From positions 14,199,046 to 14,263,045 of the forward strand of contig NC_050469.1 in assembly GCF_013373865.1 (NCBI RefSeq): DNA of 64,000 bases. The letters are read 5' to 3'. The DNA comes from Monomorium pharaonis. Lineage: Eukaryota > Arthropoda > Insecta > Hymenoptera > Formicidae. This document shows, in pieces, positions 37,206-49,659 of this stretch. Position numbers and translations under genes: made by a program. The notes below the pieces were generated by a model, which saw only the letters and a list, made by a program, of their open reading frames with translations, did no database searches and was not told the origin of the DNA. Each line of letters starts with the position of its first letter. Within the stretch, counting starts at the first letter, position 1.

Positions 37206-38661
37206 ATCTTTAATCTTTTTCCTTCTCTTAAATTTTTTTTTTGATAAAATTTATGTTCCATTAAATACGTAAAGTACGCGAACTATCAAAATGTATTATT
37301 TTAAATTGAATTTTTATTTGAATTATTTCTCTTTCTTTCTCTGTCTCTGTATTAACTTATAATTTAAAATTAGATGGTTGGATAATTGATAAACAAATGA
37401 TAAACAGATGGATAGATAGAAAATTATTGAATATAATAGTTAAGATTAAAAGATAATTAAATAAATGAAATATAATAAATAGAAATGGAAATATATATTT
37501 ATTACATTTGTTTTTTTTTTGTTATTTATGTTTTGCAGCAAAACGACGCAATTCAGGTGCATATAGACGAGGTACTTTCAATTTTTTTATTTTATGGATT
37601 TGTAGATTTAATAAATTTTTATTCCACTCACTGAAATTTTCTCCAATTCTTCAGATGGCAACAAGTTCTTCTGTTTTAAAGATTGTAAAATTTCATTAAG
37701 ATTTTGAATTTGTTTCTTGTACTGCAAATTTTGTTGTCTAGAACGGTACAGTTGTCGGCGAACTAATTTTATTTCTCGCTTATGCGCTTCTCGAATTTTT
37801 TTCTCGGGGAATTAAATAATTTCTCCAGTGAAACAGAAATCCAGGAATCTATTGAGATATGAAAAGTATTGACTGGTTCCGTAATCTAAAAAAAAAGAAT
37901 ATGTATTTACGCAAAAGTTTTTAACATTTTAATAAATTTTTTGTACACGACATTAATAAAATATTAAAGAAATTAATGATAAATGAGAAATATGTCTATC
38001 AATATTTGAATAAAATTAGTTTAAATATATATTATGCTTTTTAAATACTTTTTTTAGTATATTTGATAAAATATTTGTGATCAAGTTTCCACGTAATTTT
38101 TTATTTTATTTAACATATAGGCTTAAAAATATACACATTTTTTAAATATTAAAACAATTATTTTAAAGCATTATAGAAAAACTATTACATAATTATTTAA
38201 AATATTTCAAATATGTTGCAACAAATAAAATATTTAATACATTATCAATGTGTATTTTCTATAATAAAACTTTAAGGCATTAGGTATACAATTTCATGTA
38301 ATCATAATTTAATCATCAATTAATGTAATCATCAATTTAAAATTATGTTACATTATTTCTATAAAATTTTATTTTTATAAAATATATATGAAATTAATAC
38401 TTTATGTAAAATTAAAAAAAAACATTTATTTGCTTAAAATCGACAAAAGATGCTTTATGACTTACTGAAGATTTTGAAGATGTTAATGTCTCATTAATAT
38501 TTGGGGATACATCAGTACTTATATGCATATAGGTACTTTATTAGTTGCAGGTACATTCGCAGGTACATTTACTGCACTTTGTATATACAGTTGTACAGTT
38601 TGTACTGGCAGCCATTGTACTCTTTTCGTATAACTAAAAAATTAAAATAAATATTAATATT
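37206..38661. other. AT-rich intergenic sequence
   Basis: No gene, RNA or clear repeat was recognised. The sequence is AT-rich with A and T runs. Short frames such as 37508-37699 have no recognisable product. Confidence 0.5.
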
Positions 38662-38939
38662 TGTTGGAATAATACTGTTCGTATTACACGCCCACAGCGT
38701 GTTTTGTTCCGCTCTCCCCTTTACTAGTTTTTCGTGGCTGTCCTAGTGGACCTACGCACATGCACGCACTTGTTCGGCGTCATCCTACGAGTGCACACGG
38801 GATACTTTCTTGTTACTAGAACGTCTTAACGAATAACGGATGTATACTATATACCTAACGAATTTTACGAGTGTTAACTATTAAATACTTTTTATACAAA
38901 ACATGGTTTATCTGTTGCTCTGCCCATTTCCTTCCGTCA
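38662..38939. mobile_element. Solo LTR with 5-bp target duplication
   Basis: The 278-bp segment begins TGTTGGAATAATA, ends CCGTCA (TG...CA) and is flanked by ATATT at 38657-38661 and 38940-38944. It is more GC-rich than its surroundings. No internal retrotransposon sequence lies beside it, so it is a solo LTR. A BEL/Pao or Gypsy origin would fit the start and duplication size, but family is not shown. Confidence 0.75.
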
Positions 38940-38944
38940 ATATT

Positions 38945-39136
38945 ATTTTCTAATTATATAAGCGCAGTAATTATTAGCTTGCAGATTTTATGTACTTTGA
39001 TACAACAGCCACAGACTACTTAGAAATAAATATAAACTGTTTACATTTAATTATTTAGTTTAAGTGTTTTAAATAAATTTATAGTCACTACTAACAGTAT
39101 TCATATTGTACAAATTTGGAAGCTTAATTAAAACCA
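38945..39136. other. AT-rich spacer
   Basis: Nothing was recognised. Confidence 0.5.
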
Positions 39137-39388
39137 AAGAATGAGTAGATTACAAGTCGACTAACTGGCAATGTTTTATTGTAAATCACAATCTCACAAC
39201 GTTTTGACAATGGGATTTGGTTCTTTTCAAGTTAATTAATCGGTTACACATGATAATGCAAGACAACAATTGTTCATAAGGACACTTGAAAAGGACCAAA
39301 TCCCATTACATGGTCGAAACGTTGCGAGATTGTAATTTACAATAAAACATTGCCAGTTAGTCGGCTTATAATCCTACTCATTCTTTAG
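39137..39388. mobile_element. Hairpin MITE
   Basis: Inverted arms of about 95-100 bp (39137-39232 and 39284-39388) begin AAAGAATGAGTAGRTTA and contain GGCAATGTTTTATTGTAAAT and CAATGGGATTTGGT. The loop is about 50 bp. Confidence 0.8.
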
Positions 39389-40169
39389 CTTTAATTATTG
39401 GCGACAATAAGTTATATCAATTTTCTTCATTAAAACATTAAATCAAATTATTATGTACGTACATTCATATCAATATTTATTGAAGGTACAGCTGTACGCT
39501 TTAATATTTGGTTACTTATGTAACAGTTCTGATAATCATTTTCTGTAAAATGACTACAACAAATGATAGCTGTTTTTGGAGGATTCTATTTATCTAGTCT
39601 TAAAGCTCTCAACCAAAGTTGGCGTTTGTGTGGCTCTTTAGGAAATCTAGAATTTGTATAAACGTAACCTATTCCTGACAATGTACAACTTAAAAACGTA
39701 GAAAAAATATAATTACAAGTACAAATATATAATTTATAACGTTTATAAATAAAAATATATTAAAAATCAAATAATATTACGTACTTGTGATACAAAACAT
39801 TTTTAGAATTCTCCAGTTCGATTTGCGTATCTCGTTTTCTTTTCGGATCAGAACGATTAACGCAGCCCGAAATATGATACAAGATGACATTTTTACTATG
39901 ACACAACTTTTCTTAAATGAATATAATAATTACGAATTCGAAGATCGAAAACAATTAATATATCAATTACCCAATAACCAAAATAACCAATTTGCAATCT
40001 CCGAAAAATTATTATGCATAAGCTATAATGCAACTTTCAGAGCTCGGATATCTTCGGTTACGTTCTTTGATGTCGACGGTGTCAACTTGTAGAAAGAGAC
40101 GCTGAACGAATAAAAAAGGAGAGCATTTTCGCTCCCCTTACCGTACGTTCAACAGCCCCCTCACCCATT
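39389..40169. other. AT-rich intergenic sequence
   Basis: No gene was recognised. The plus-strand frame 39787-40092 (101 aa) has no motif I know and lacks a convincing context. Confidence 0.45.
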
Positions 40170-40281
40170 GGAGCACAGATAGCACAAGACATATCCTCAG
40201 GATAATCTTGACTATGTCCAGGATGCCCTGGGACATTTTCAGGAAATTTAATTGCGTTATTATAAATGTTTTATGAATATT

Positions 40282-40439
40282 CCCAGCAAACACAAAGTTA
40301 CATGTAACGTGCTTGTTAGTTGTAATTTCCCACTCAATAACATAATTGCAATATAACACACGTGTTATATTACAATTACATTGTTGAGTGGGAAATTACA
40401 ACTAACAGGTACGTTACATGTAACTTGGTGTTTGGTGGG
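40282..40439. mobile_element. 158-bp fully palindromic MITE, TSD TT
   Basis: Ends are CCCAGCAAACAC and, complementary, CCCACCAAACAC. Flanks are TT (40280-40281 and 40440-40441). Both halves hold GTTACATGTAAC and TTGTAATTTCCCACTCAA. The centre is ACACGTGT near 40358. It is closely related to 41300-41460. Confidence 0.85.
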
Positions 40440-40969
40440 TTTTGTGTATATTTGACTTCATTAATTATGGTAAAACACTTGAAGTAATTTCAGAATGTTA
40501 CTTATACAGCAGAAATCTTCTAAAGACGTCTATAGGACATTGAGAGGACGTCTGCACTCCTAAGGACGTTCTTAGGACGTTTTTTGGATAAAGCGTGCGA
40601 TATATAAAATACTGTATAAAGAGTAATATCTTCCATAAATATCCATTGTATATCCACTAACTTCGAATAGCATAAGAAGTTCTAAGATCATCGTACACAT
40701 GTTCAAGATGTCTTGTGGAGCATCCCAGGGATGTCCTAAGTATATCCTACAAAATTCCTCATCAGGACATCCTGGGATACTTCACAAGACATCTTGGACA
40801 TGTATACGACGATTTTAAGATTTTTTATGCTATTTATTAGTTAGTGAATATACGTGAACATTTGGGATGATTTTGGGATATTTTCACTATGTGGTGAAAA
40901 TAACGAGTAAATTACTCTACCCTGCACCAGTGCAGCAGTGTAACGAAAAAGAACAAGTCAATTGGATAG

Positions 40970-41082
40970 AACTGCGTTCAGAAACATCATCTGAGTGCTC
41001 TCGGGTATCATATTATCATTGTTCGTTGAATGTGAGACAAGAATAGAATGATACCCAAGAGCACTCGGGTGACGTTTCCGAA
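40970..41082. mobile_element. Hairpin MITE
   Basis: CTGCGTTCAGAAACATCATC at the left pairs with GATGACGTTTCCGAACGCAG-like sequence at the right. GAGTGCTCTCGGGTATCAT pairs with ATGATACCCAAGAGCACTC. The loop is about 30 bp. Confidence 0.7.
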
Positions 41083-41152
41083 CGCAGCCAGAATTCGACA
41101 TCTTTTCAACCATTTATTTCTCACTGAGTCAGTGCTTTACACTTTGGATGCG

Positions 41153-41245
41153 TTCAGATATTTACTGCCAATACTAAAAATCTATAATATACGTTGACGT
41201 TAACTATATTTTTAGTACTGGCAGTGAATATCGAAACGTATAAGT
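41153..41245. mobile_element. Small hairpin MITE
   Basis: Inverted arms of about 33 bp contain ATTTACTGCCAATACTAAAAAT and its near-complement around a 25-bp loop. Confidence 0.65.
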
Positions 41246-41299
41246 TTTTATGTACTAAATGTTTAGTTTATCTTACATACTTAGTTTGAAATATTAATT

Positions 41300-41460
41300 A
41301 CCCACCAAACACCAATTTACATGTAACGTATCTGTTAGTTGTAATTTCCCACTCAACAATGTAATTGTAATATAACGTACGTATGTTATATTGCAATTAT
41401 ATCATTGAGTGGGAAATTACAACTAACAAGCACGTTACATGTAACTTTGTGTTTGCTGGG
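41300..41460. mobile_element. 161-bp fully palindromic MITE, TSD TA
   Basis: Ends are CCCACCAAACAC and, complementary, CCCAGCAAACAC; flanks are TA (41298-41299 and 41461-41462). The interior matches the 40282-40439 copy in both halves. The centre is ACGTACGT. Confidence 0.85.
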
Positions 41461-41748
41461 TAGTTGATCTATATTTCACTTTCAGAATTTGGTCCTTAAA
41501 GTTCCAAAAATATCTCTAACATATCCTATAGAATCCTTAATATGTCCTGTGGAAATCCTTAAGATGATCCACAGGATCTCCCTGGATGTTCCAGGGGCTT
41601 ATACACGGCTCTCATACACTGTTCCTCGGGATGTCCAGAGGAAATTCTAGGATTAAAATGGGATGTCCTCAGGATATTCTGCATCTACGTCCTGGACACT
41701 TTGGATGTTCTATGGACATCATTGTGCTGTTTGGATACCGTGTCCATA

Positions 41749-43211
41749 CCCAGATAGCACAAGGACATCCATTGTATGTCCAATGGATATCCGCTTCTGG
41801 ACATTCGGACATCCATTAAGAGTCCAAATAAGGTCCGTCGGACATTCGATGGACGTCCATAGGATATACGTTTAACACAACTTTGTTCATAGAAAGTTCT
41901 TTAATGGACATCCATGGGATATACGTTTGTCACAATTTCGGACATTCATAGAAAGTCCGAAACAAACCAAATTTTGGACTTATTATGGTTTGATTATTTC
42001 TTTTGGGCTTTTTTCAATTAAAGGGCTTGCTGCAATAGTGGATTAATCCACATTTTGTAAAAATCATCGACATAAAGCATGGACTGCGCGTTTTCTGCAA
42101 AAAGCTTTTGAAAAGTGTCCGGCAGAAAGACAAAGAGGAGACGTGGTCCGGGTCAATTTCTTTCTCTGTCTAGCGCCCATTATGCTACTGGTTAGACAGA
42201 GACAGCGCTTGATCCGGACCAATTGCCGTGTCCCTTTTTTGGTCGAAAAAAGAAACAAAAAAAAAAACAAAAAAGAAAAAGAAACGAAAAAAAAACAAAA
42301 CAAAACGATAAAAAACAAAAAAGAAACAATAATATATTACAACTGTTCGCTATTCGCACGCGCGCGGCGGGAGCGAATTTGCTGGTGTCGGCGGGAATAT
42401 CGCAAGAGTCAGGAAACAGGCAGAGGAAGCAGGCACAATCAAATCACTACACGATTCTCCAATAGTAACATAGTTGTAATTTAACACTCACTTATCATTA
42501 CTACAATTACACAATACAAAGACTCCGATTGTGTTGAAGCTGCGACTCTCGACTACGCGCGACAAGACGAGACTGACTCGAGATTTCTGAGATCGAGCCG
42601 AAAAGGCATCCGTTATCGATCACGCGAAAATGGGAAGATGCGGAGCACCGCAGACTCCTGCGGATCACTAGAGCTGTCATGGCTTTAGAGTAAGATTCAC
42701 GCGCGCGGTGATGGTTCACACAGAATCGCCTCGTGAACACTACCCGCGAGCAGACACCATCCGGCAAAGGCGAGCGATCGCGAACAACAACAAACATTTT
42801 AAAAAATACTAATAATTAATAATGTTAATAATAAATAAAAAAATAATACGTATTATTATTTCATATTATTTCATATTATATCTAAAAGTAGAACAATTAA
42901 AATAAACCTTTTGAAAATTAAAAATAATATAATTTATTATTATTTATAAATTAATGTTAATTACAAATATTGTAAATAATATATATATATATGTATATAT
43001 ATAATAAAAATAATAAAGATAAATTATATAAAAGTAAGATCCAAGTGCGGACATAAATCAAATATCCAGCATAGGATGTTCTGAATAGAACATCCGTTTA
43101 AATTCCAATAATGGACATCCTATGAATGTCTATTTTATGTCTAGTTTATGGACACGCGGACCTGAATTGGACTTAAAATGGACGTCCTTGAAACATCCAG
43201 TGCTATTTGGA
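41749..43211. mobile_element. GGACATCC-word element with other insertions, TSD TA
   Basis: The left end is CCCAGATAGCAC flanked by TA (41747-41748). The right end is the complement of TCCAAATAGCAC, followed by TA (43212-43213). Words such as GGACATCC and GGACGTCC are dense at 41755-41970 and 43035-43195. Between them are a ~75-bp hairpin with TGGTCCGG termini (42147-42223), an A-rich tract (42244-42330) and about 700 bp of unassigned sequence. Plus and minus frames here (for example 42143-42484, 42507-42797) have no known motif. Confidence 0.6.
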
Positions 43212-43593
43212 TATATTCTTTCATCCCATGTTCTCCATCTCCATACAGTCGATATGGTGGGGACACGATATTACCCAGTGAACACATTTTATAGCGGCAA
43301 TATAACATGGAAGTTACATGTAATTTAACATTGTTATTCTTGTGATATGTAAGTGCTATATGACATGGAAATAACCTGTTACGTAATATTTGTTATACGC
43401 AAGTGATATAGCTGTTATACATCGTTTTTGCGTTACAGTTATTCAACAGAAATTGTATAATCGTAACATAACACGTTCGTATCAATGTTATTACGGAACG
43501 ATGCGTCGTAGAGTTGACTCAGAAATCAGACAACATTACAACATCCTGAATGATAAATCTATTTGATAATAAAAAAAATTATTATAAAGATAA

Positions 43594-44915
43594 CCCATAC
43601 AGCACGGGGAGCTCCCGGGGAGCTCCCGAGGAGCTCACAAAATTTTTCATAAGCTTCATTTAAGCTTCCAAAAGATTCGCCCGCAGCTGCTATGTCCGCT
43701 TTTGAGAGCTCCTTGAGAGCTTCATTTGAGCTCGCAGGGAGTTTATAAATCATGTTTTAAGAGTTCCCTGCGAGCTTCAAAGTAATTCCCGGGAAATTTC
43801 TATATAAGCTTTCCGGGAGCTCTTATGTCCGCTTTTGGGAGCTCCCTGAGAGCTTAGATGAAACTATCAGGGAGCTTATATAAAAGCTTCACGGGAATTA
43901 TTTTGAAGCTCGCAGGGAGTTCTTAAAACATTATTTCTGAACTCCCTGCGAGCTTAAATAAAGCTCTCAGGGAGTTCTTAAAAGCGGACATTGGAGCTGC
44001 CGGAAAAAATTTTATTTTTATATTTTCTCAATTTTCGGAAGCTCTCTCTGAGTTACGAAGGCCCACGAACTCTCTTCGTGTAACAAAAACAATATATATT
44101 ACACTTTGCTGCTAGTGAAGTACTAACTGCTAGGTAAGCCGTGAGTGATGGTTTTCTTTTATAAGCCTTTTGGAGTAAATTTTCTCACGAGAAGGAAGAG
44201 CGCCGTGCCTTCGCCTAGTGGTGATCTTGCGAACTACTCGCGGCTTATGACTATACATGCAGTACATTAATTTACCCGATATGTTCAATCTCTGGGAGTT
44301 TGTTTTGTCAAATTTTGTAAACTTCTTAAAAACTCAGCAAAACGCACTCCCTGGGAGCTTGTTTTGTCGAATTTTGTAAGCTTCTCGGAAACTCAGCAAA
44401 ATGAACTCCCTGGGAGCTTGTTCTGTCAAATTTTGTAAGCTTCTCGGGAGCTCAGCAAAATAAACTCCTTGGGAGCTTGTTTTGTCGAATTTTGTAAGCT
44501 CCCCGGGAACTCAGCAAAATGAACTCCCTGGGAGCTTGTTCTGTCAAATTTTGTAAGCTTCTCGGGAGCTCAGCAAAATGAACTCCCTGGGAGCTTGTTC
44601 TGTCAAATTTTGTAAGCTTCTCGGGAGCTCAGCAAAATGAACTCCTTGGGAGCTTGTTTTGTCGAATTTTGTAAGCTCCCCGGGAGCTCAGCAAAATGAA
44701 CTCCCTGGGAGCTTGTTCTGTCAAATTTTGTAAGCTTCTCGGGAGCTCAGCAAAATGAACTCTTTGGGAGCTTGTTTTGTCAAATTTTGTAAGCTTCTCG
44801 GGAGCTCAGCAAAATGAACTCCCTGGGAGCTTGTTTTGTCGAATTTTGTAAGCTTCTCGGGAGCTCAGCAAAATGAACTCCCTGGGAGCTTAATCGGAGC
44901 TTTGTGCTGTATGGG
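43594..44915. mobile_element. CCCATACAGCAC element made of GAGCTC words, TSD AA
   Basis: Ends are CCCATACAGCAC and its exact complement; flanks are AA (43592-43593 and 44916-44917). Variants of GGGAGCTCC and AAGCTT recur through 43605-44040 and in the 59-bp tandem repeat. A different hairpin (TAAGCCGTGAGT against ACTCGCGGCTTA, about 44131-44248) lies between. Confidence 0.85.
44294..44900. repeat. 59-bp tandem repeat, ten copies
   Basis: The unit starts GGGAGCTTGTTTTGTCGAAT and ends near AAAATGAACTCCCT. Unit starts recur at 44294, 44353, 44412 and every 59 bp to 44884. There are no variable spacers, so it is not a CRISPR array. Confidence 0.95.
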
Positions 44916-45044
44916 AATGTTTTCAAAAATAACAGTTTGTCTACAATTACTGCGCACAAAAAATGCACAAAATCGAAATTCATTATGTGCTTAACAAAAA
45001 CAGAATAATAAATGTATACTATTCAATTTTTCTTAGAATTACGA

Positions 45045-45505
45045 TTTATATAGTTAACCATCTAATTAATCATTTGAACGCTTCAAAGATTAGTGCTAAA
45101 TAGATCGCAATTTCCATCAAATTATTAAGGTTATGGAAAAAGATAAATTTAACAATGAAATTAATAAGTAAATAAATTAATGCTATTTATTTTTAACATG
45201 TTTTGCAAAATTTAATTGCTTTTATAAAAAATAATATAGTTGCGTCAGTTTATAACATATAAGTATATGTAGACAATAACAAGTAACCATATCGATGAGT
45301 CAAATTGGCGTAGCAGGTAGAGTACAAGGTTCGTCATCCTAAGGTCCCGAGTTCAAACCTAGCAGCGACAAGTAAGAATAAAATAAAAAATTACATAATT
45401 TAAATTTAATTAATTAATAAAAATTTATTCTAAATGTAGTATGTGCTGTTGATAAAAATAATTTAAAAAAAATGAAATTTTTATTTTATTTTATTTTTCT
45501 TTGTA
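45045..45505 (+). mobile_element. tRNA-derived repeat unit, copy 2 (uninterrupted)
   Basis: It is the inverted counterpart of 33450-33691 plus 36251-36445. A tRNA-like segment lies at about 45297-45369 with box A TGGCGTAGCAGG (45306-45317) and box B GAGTTCAAACC (45349-45359). Stems are imperfect, so a working tRNA is unlikely. At about 45257 it preserves the empty target site of the self-inserted element. Confidence 0.65.
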
Positions 45506-45891
45506 ACTGTTGTGTAACGGTTAGATAACATGTAATTATAACATGTTATATTGCTGAGTCGGAAATTGTAACTTACATGTAAGTTACGTGTAATTTCAGA
45601 GTAACGTAACCAGCTGTTATATTCGGTTACATTGCTGTTACACTGCTGCTATATTACTGTGTTCACTGGGTAGTATGTGTGAAGGGGAAACAGCTTAGAT
45701 CGAAAGTAATCGAATGAAAAGTTATCGAGCGTCTACTGTATATTAATATATATATAATATTGATATAGCTAGGAATCTTTTATTGAATACAAATATAATT
45801 AAATCAAAAACACATAAGTATAAGAGTAAATGTAATCAAGTCAGCACAAAATTTTCATTAATCTTTGATTTTTGTCTTCTTATTTTTATTT
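45506..45891. other. 3' flank of the mucin gene
   Basis: The right end of the CCCAGTGAACAC element (to 45669) is followed by about 220 bp of AT-rich sequence containing the probable mucin 3' UTR. Confidence 0.5.
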
Positions 45892-47961
45892 TTAATGTCT
45901 AATACAACTTTGGCAAGAACAAGAACGTGGTATTGGCATCTTTTTGCGTAATGTTTTACCGTCTTCGCATTTCAAAGTAACCGTGATTCTCATATATTCT
46001 TTCACTTGACAGCATTGACGATCATTCACTTGATTCTCGTTTTCTATATAAGAATAGAAAAATATGCTAAGAATCAAATTAACATTGTAACAAAATATAA
46101 TTTAAATATCTTAATTTGATTATTACCACTGTTCAAAAATGTTGAGAATTGGCATGAGCCACTGCATTTAATACTCTTAATAGCATTCACGTTTTTACAT
46201 TTTCCATGTAATGAATGATTTACAACCAGCATACCTACAGTACTGTTTGGATCCATAAGAACTGTCTTGCATGCTTCTGAGGAATAATTATTATTGATGA
46301 AGACTAAATTGATTAATTGTTCAAGAATAATAAAAACATGCATATTTCAGACAGTATCCCAATGAGCACACAATACTTTTTAAACGTTTTTTAAATATTT
46401 ATTTTTAATTATTTTTATATTATTAGCGTTTATTGTATAATTTATTTAATATTTATTAAACATTTGATTTATATTTATTATTTATTTACATTAATTATTT
46501 ATTTCAAATAATAAATTAGAAAAAAATATTTATAAAACGTTTATTTAACGTTTATTTAATATTTATAAATTATTAATTTTGTATTAAAAATAATAATTTA
46601 AGAAAATTATTTAAGTAATATTTATTTAATATTTATGTAATTTTTATTTTAAATTTAAAAAATTGTTTAAAATAATATTTTAAAAAATATTGATTTAATA
46701 GTGATTTAACCCTTTAGCTCAAATGCACAAAACTTTTTCGTAAATTTTGACGGCGTAGACTTTGTATAAAACGGACAAACTTTTTACCAAATAGTACTTT
46801 TTTAGGATGTTTCGAGTATGCTCTTTCGAATGCCGCTGCAAAAAATTGAAAAAAATGTCAACAACATCGAGTGTCTAAGCTTTTTTTCAAAAAAGGCACG
46901 ATTTTTTTTAGTAAAATTTTTTAAAAAGTGAATTTTCTTTATCGTAACGGGTTTGGATTAGAATCGGAACTGCATAAAGCGTGCACTTTTTAATTGTACT
47001 TGAAGATTATGCGGCGCAAAATTTTTTTCTAAATATATGTATTGAATATGGCCGCCTAAATGTCCGAAATTTTGTAAATCTTAAATTTTTACAATTTTTT
47101 CTATTCAAACAATCGTAATTCGATTTACTAATGCTCATTAATCATTTATCGTTAGAAACGTTTGACCATATTAGTTTGTACCCTAAAAAGTAAAATCCAA
47201 TATGGCGCTTTCAATATGATGGTTAGGATTAAAAAAAACACCGAAAAAAGTAGTATAATTCGTAGTTTTTTGTATATTTTTATGTACTAATGTAATTGGG
47301 GCATACAAAAGCAACTGTGAGATAACAAATTGTGAGGGCTCACGTCACCCTCACGGTGTGATTGTCACACGTGCGTGCAATACCACAATCATATTGTCTT
47401 CACGATGTGATGGCGACACGTGTATGTGCGTGGAAGGTGGCACTATACAGTCATGCTTGAGAAGGTATATGAGTGATCGAAAAAAGATTTCACTGTATGA
47501 TTGTACTTCCTTATGTATGATTGTATTTATCACAGTACGAATGAAAACATTATTCGTACGGACTCATATATGTCATCCGCACAATGTGATATTCACACGT
47601 GTATGCAACAACGCAATCACGTTGTGTTCATTACGTGACGGGGTAAAAAATGGCACTGAACAGCCATATATGATTGATATATAGGGCTTGCTTTTATATA
47701 AAGTTTATATACATATATATAATATATATATACTTTATATAAAAGCAATTTAGCCAACAATATAATTATATATTTTTTAATAATATTAATAAATCGTTGG
47801 CTAAATTAGAAAATTTTATAATTCCATCGGACTATAATTCCATCGGATTATAATTCCGATGAAATTCTAAGATTTTCTAATTTAACTGACAACATTTATA
47901 TTTAGATATTTTTTACATTTATATTTATTTATTTATATTATGCATACATACGCGCGCGTAC

Positions 47962-48011
<50 letters not shown>

Positions 48012-49426
48012 GAACATTTTGAACACTTTTAGGATTTTCATAATTTTTTCTTCTATTATGCATTTTAATTTTATAAAATTACATTTGATTAATAATTTTT
48101 ATTGTAATTTAATTTTAATTAGTTTTCTTAATTTTAGAATATTTATATTTTAATTATTGAGTCAGTATATACGTCATCGCTTTGAAAATTTTTTACAGTT
48201 TACAGTCAAAAAAGAACGTTGCTAAATTGACAAAAAATAATAAGTTCCTTTTGATTATTGCAAAAAATTTTCAAAACAACACATTGCGTGTAAATAATTG
48301 AAACATATTTATCCTGAAATTATAAAAACTAATTAAAATAAAATTAAAATTAAAATCATTCATAAAATGTAATTAGAATAAAAATACAAAAAAGAATAAA
48401 AATAATAAAAAATTCCAAAAACGTTCAAAATTAATATTTAGCTGATGTAAAATCTCAATAAAATAAAAAATGCAAACATTTTCAAAATGGTCATAATGTT
48501 AAAAGTTTCTTAAATTTTGATATTTTCAGAAAATTTGTAAAATGTGTAAATTTGTAAAGCTTTCAAGAAATATTGAACTTTGTTAATTTTTACATTTTTT
48601 TTACATTTTACAATCTTTTAATTTTATATACATATAAAATAATCTAAGTTTAAAGAGATTAATATTTTTCACATTTTCAATAATTAACTTTATAACTTTT
48701 TAAAATTATTTTGTTTATCTGTATTTACAATAAGAGAACGGTTGGGGCTGTTCCTCACCGATTTTGTTAGCCTTGGATATGTTGTAGAGCATCAAAAGAA
48801 AAAAATCCGTATTTTCTATCAGCTTATCTCGAGTTTTAGGGGTTGTTTTAACCCCTAGAAAAAAAACAAAAATGAAAATTTGACATTTTTAAAAGAATTG
48901 AATACACTATTGCAAAGAGTATAAAATACTATAAAACTTTTGTATAAAACATTTTTTCACATACCTCATATTTTAAAAGATATTTGTTAAAAATGAAAAA
49001 ATACGTTTTTTATAGGCGTTAAAACACTAAACCTCAAGATAAGCCGATAAAAAAATACGTGTCTCTGAACTTTTTTAATGCTCTAGAAAATATCCAATGC
49101 CCATAAAAGTCGGTAAAGGATAGCCCCGACCGTTCCCTTGTTAGTTACGTACCTGTAAATAAGTATTATATTTATCTTTATTTTGTATTTCTTTTTCGTT
49201 CTTAACACAAAGTAATATATATTCAATATATGTATAATTTAATTCAATTTAATACATAGTAGAAAAATAATTTGATTTTTAACTCAGCTATTTCCCGTTT
49301 CTTCTTAATAAAAATATCATCGGATTAAAATATCGTTCACATTATTCTTATTTTCTAATAAGTCTGTAAGAATATATTACATTAGATAAATATTCAGGAC
49401 AAAATAACGCAATGATTAAATTTTAC

Positions 49427-49518
<92 letters not shown>

Positions 49519-49531
49519 CCCCCCCCCCCTC

Positions 49532-49565
<34 letters not shown>

Positions 49566-49566
49566 C

Positions 49567-49659
<93 letters not shown>

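Larger units (their letters stand above)
40170..41737. mobile_element. Region of GGACATCC/CCTCAGG word repeats with nested hairpins
   Basis: ACAGATAGCACAAGACAT near 40175 and GTGCTGTTTGGATA at 41724-41737 look like opposite ends of one element of the CCCANNNARCAC type. Between them lie GGACATCC-type words (40185-40235, 40500-40575, 40685-40800, 41500-41730) and four separate hairpin insertions described elsewhere. The left end is degenerate and the boundaries are uncertain. Confidence 0.4.
43274..45669. mobile_element. CCCAGTGAACAC element, TSD TA, with two insertions
   Basis: Ends are CCCAGTGAACACA and its exact complement; flanks are TA (43272-43273 and 45670-45671). Its own sequence (43274-43591 and about 45510-45669) is rich in GTTATA/TATAAC and TTACATGTAA words. 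The GAGCTC element 43594-44915 and the tRNA-derived unit 45045-45505 sit inside it. Confidence 0.75.

Noticed and set aside
42143..42484. Lys-rich 113-aa frame
   Set aside because: It translates an A-rich tract next to a hairpin element.
44294..44900. Possible CRISPR-like array
   Set aside because: Units abut directly with no unique spacers, and the genome is eukaryotic.
45297..45369. Functional tRNA gene
   Set aside because: Internal promoter boxes are good, but the acceptor and anticodon stems do not pair well by eye, and the copy is part of a repeated unit.
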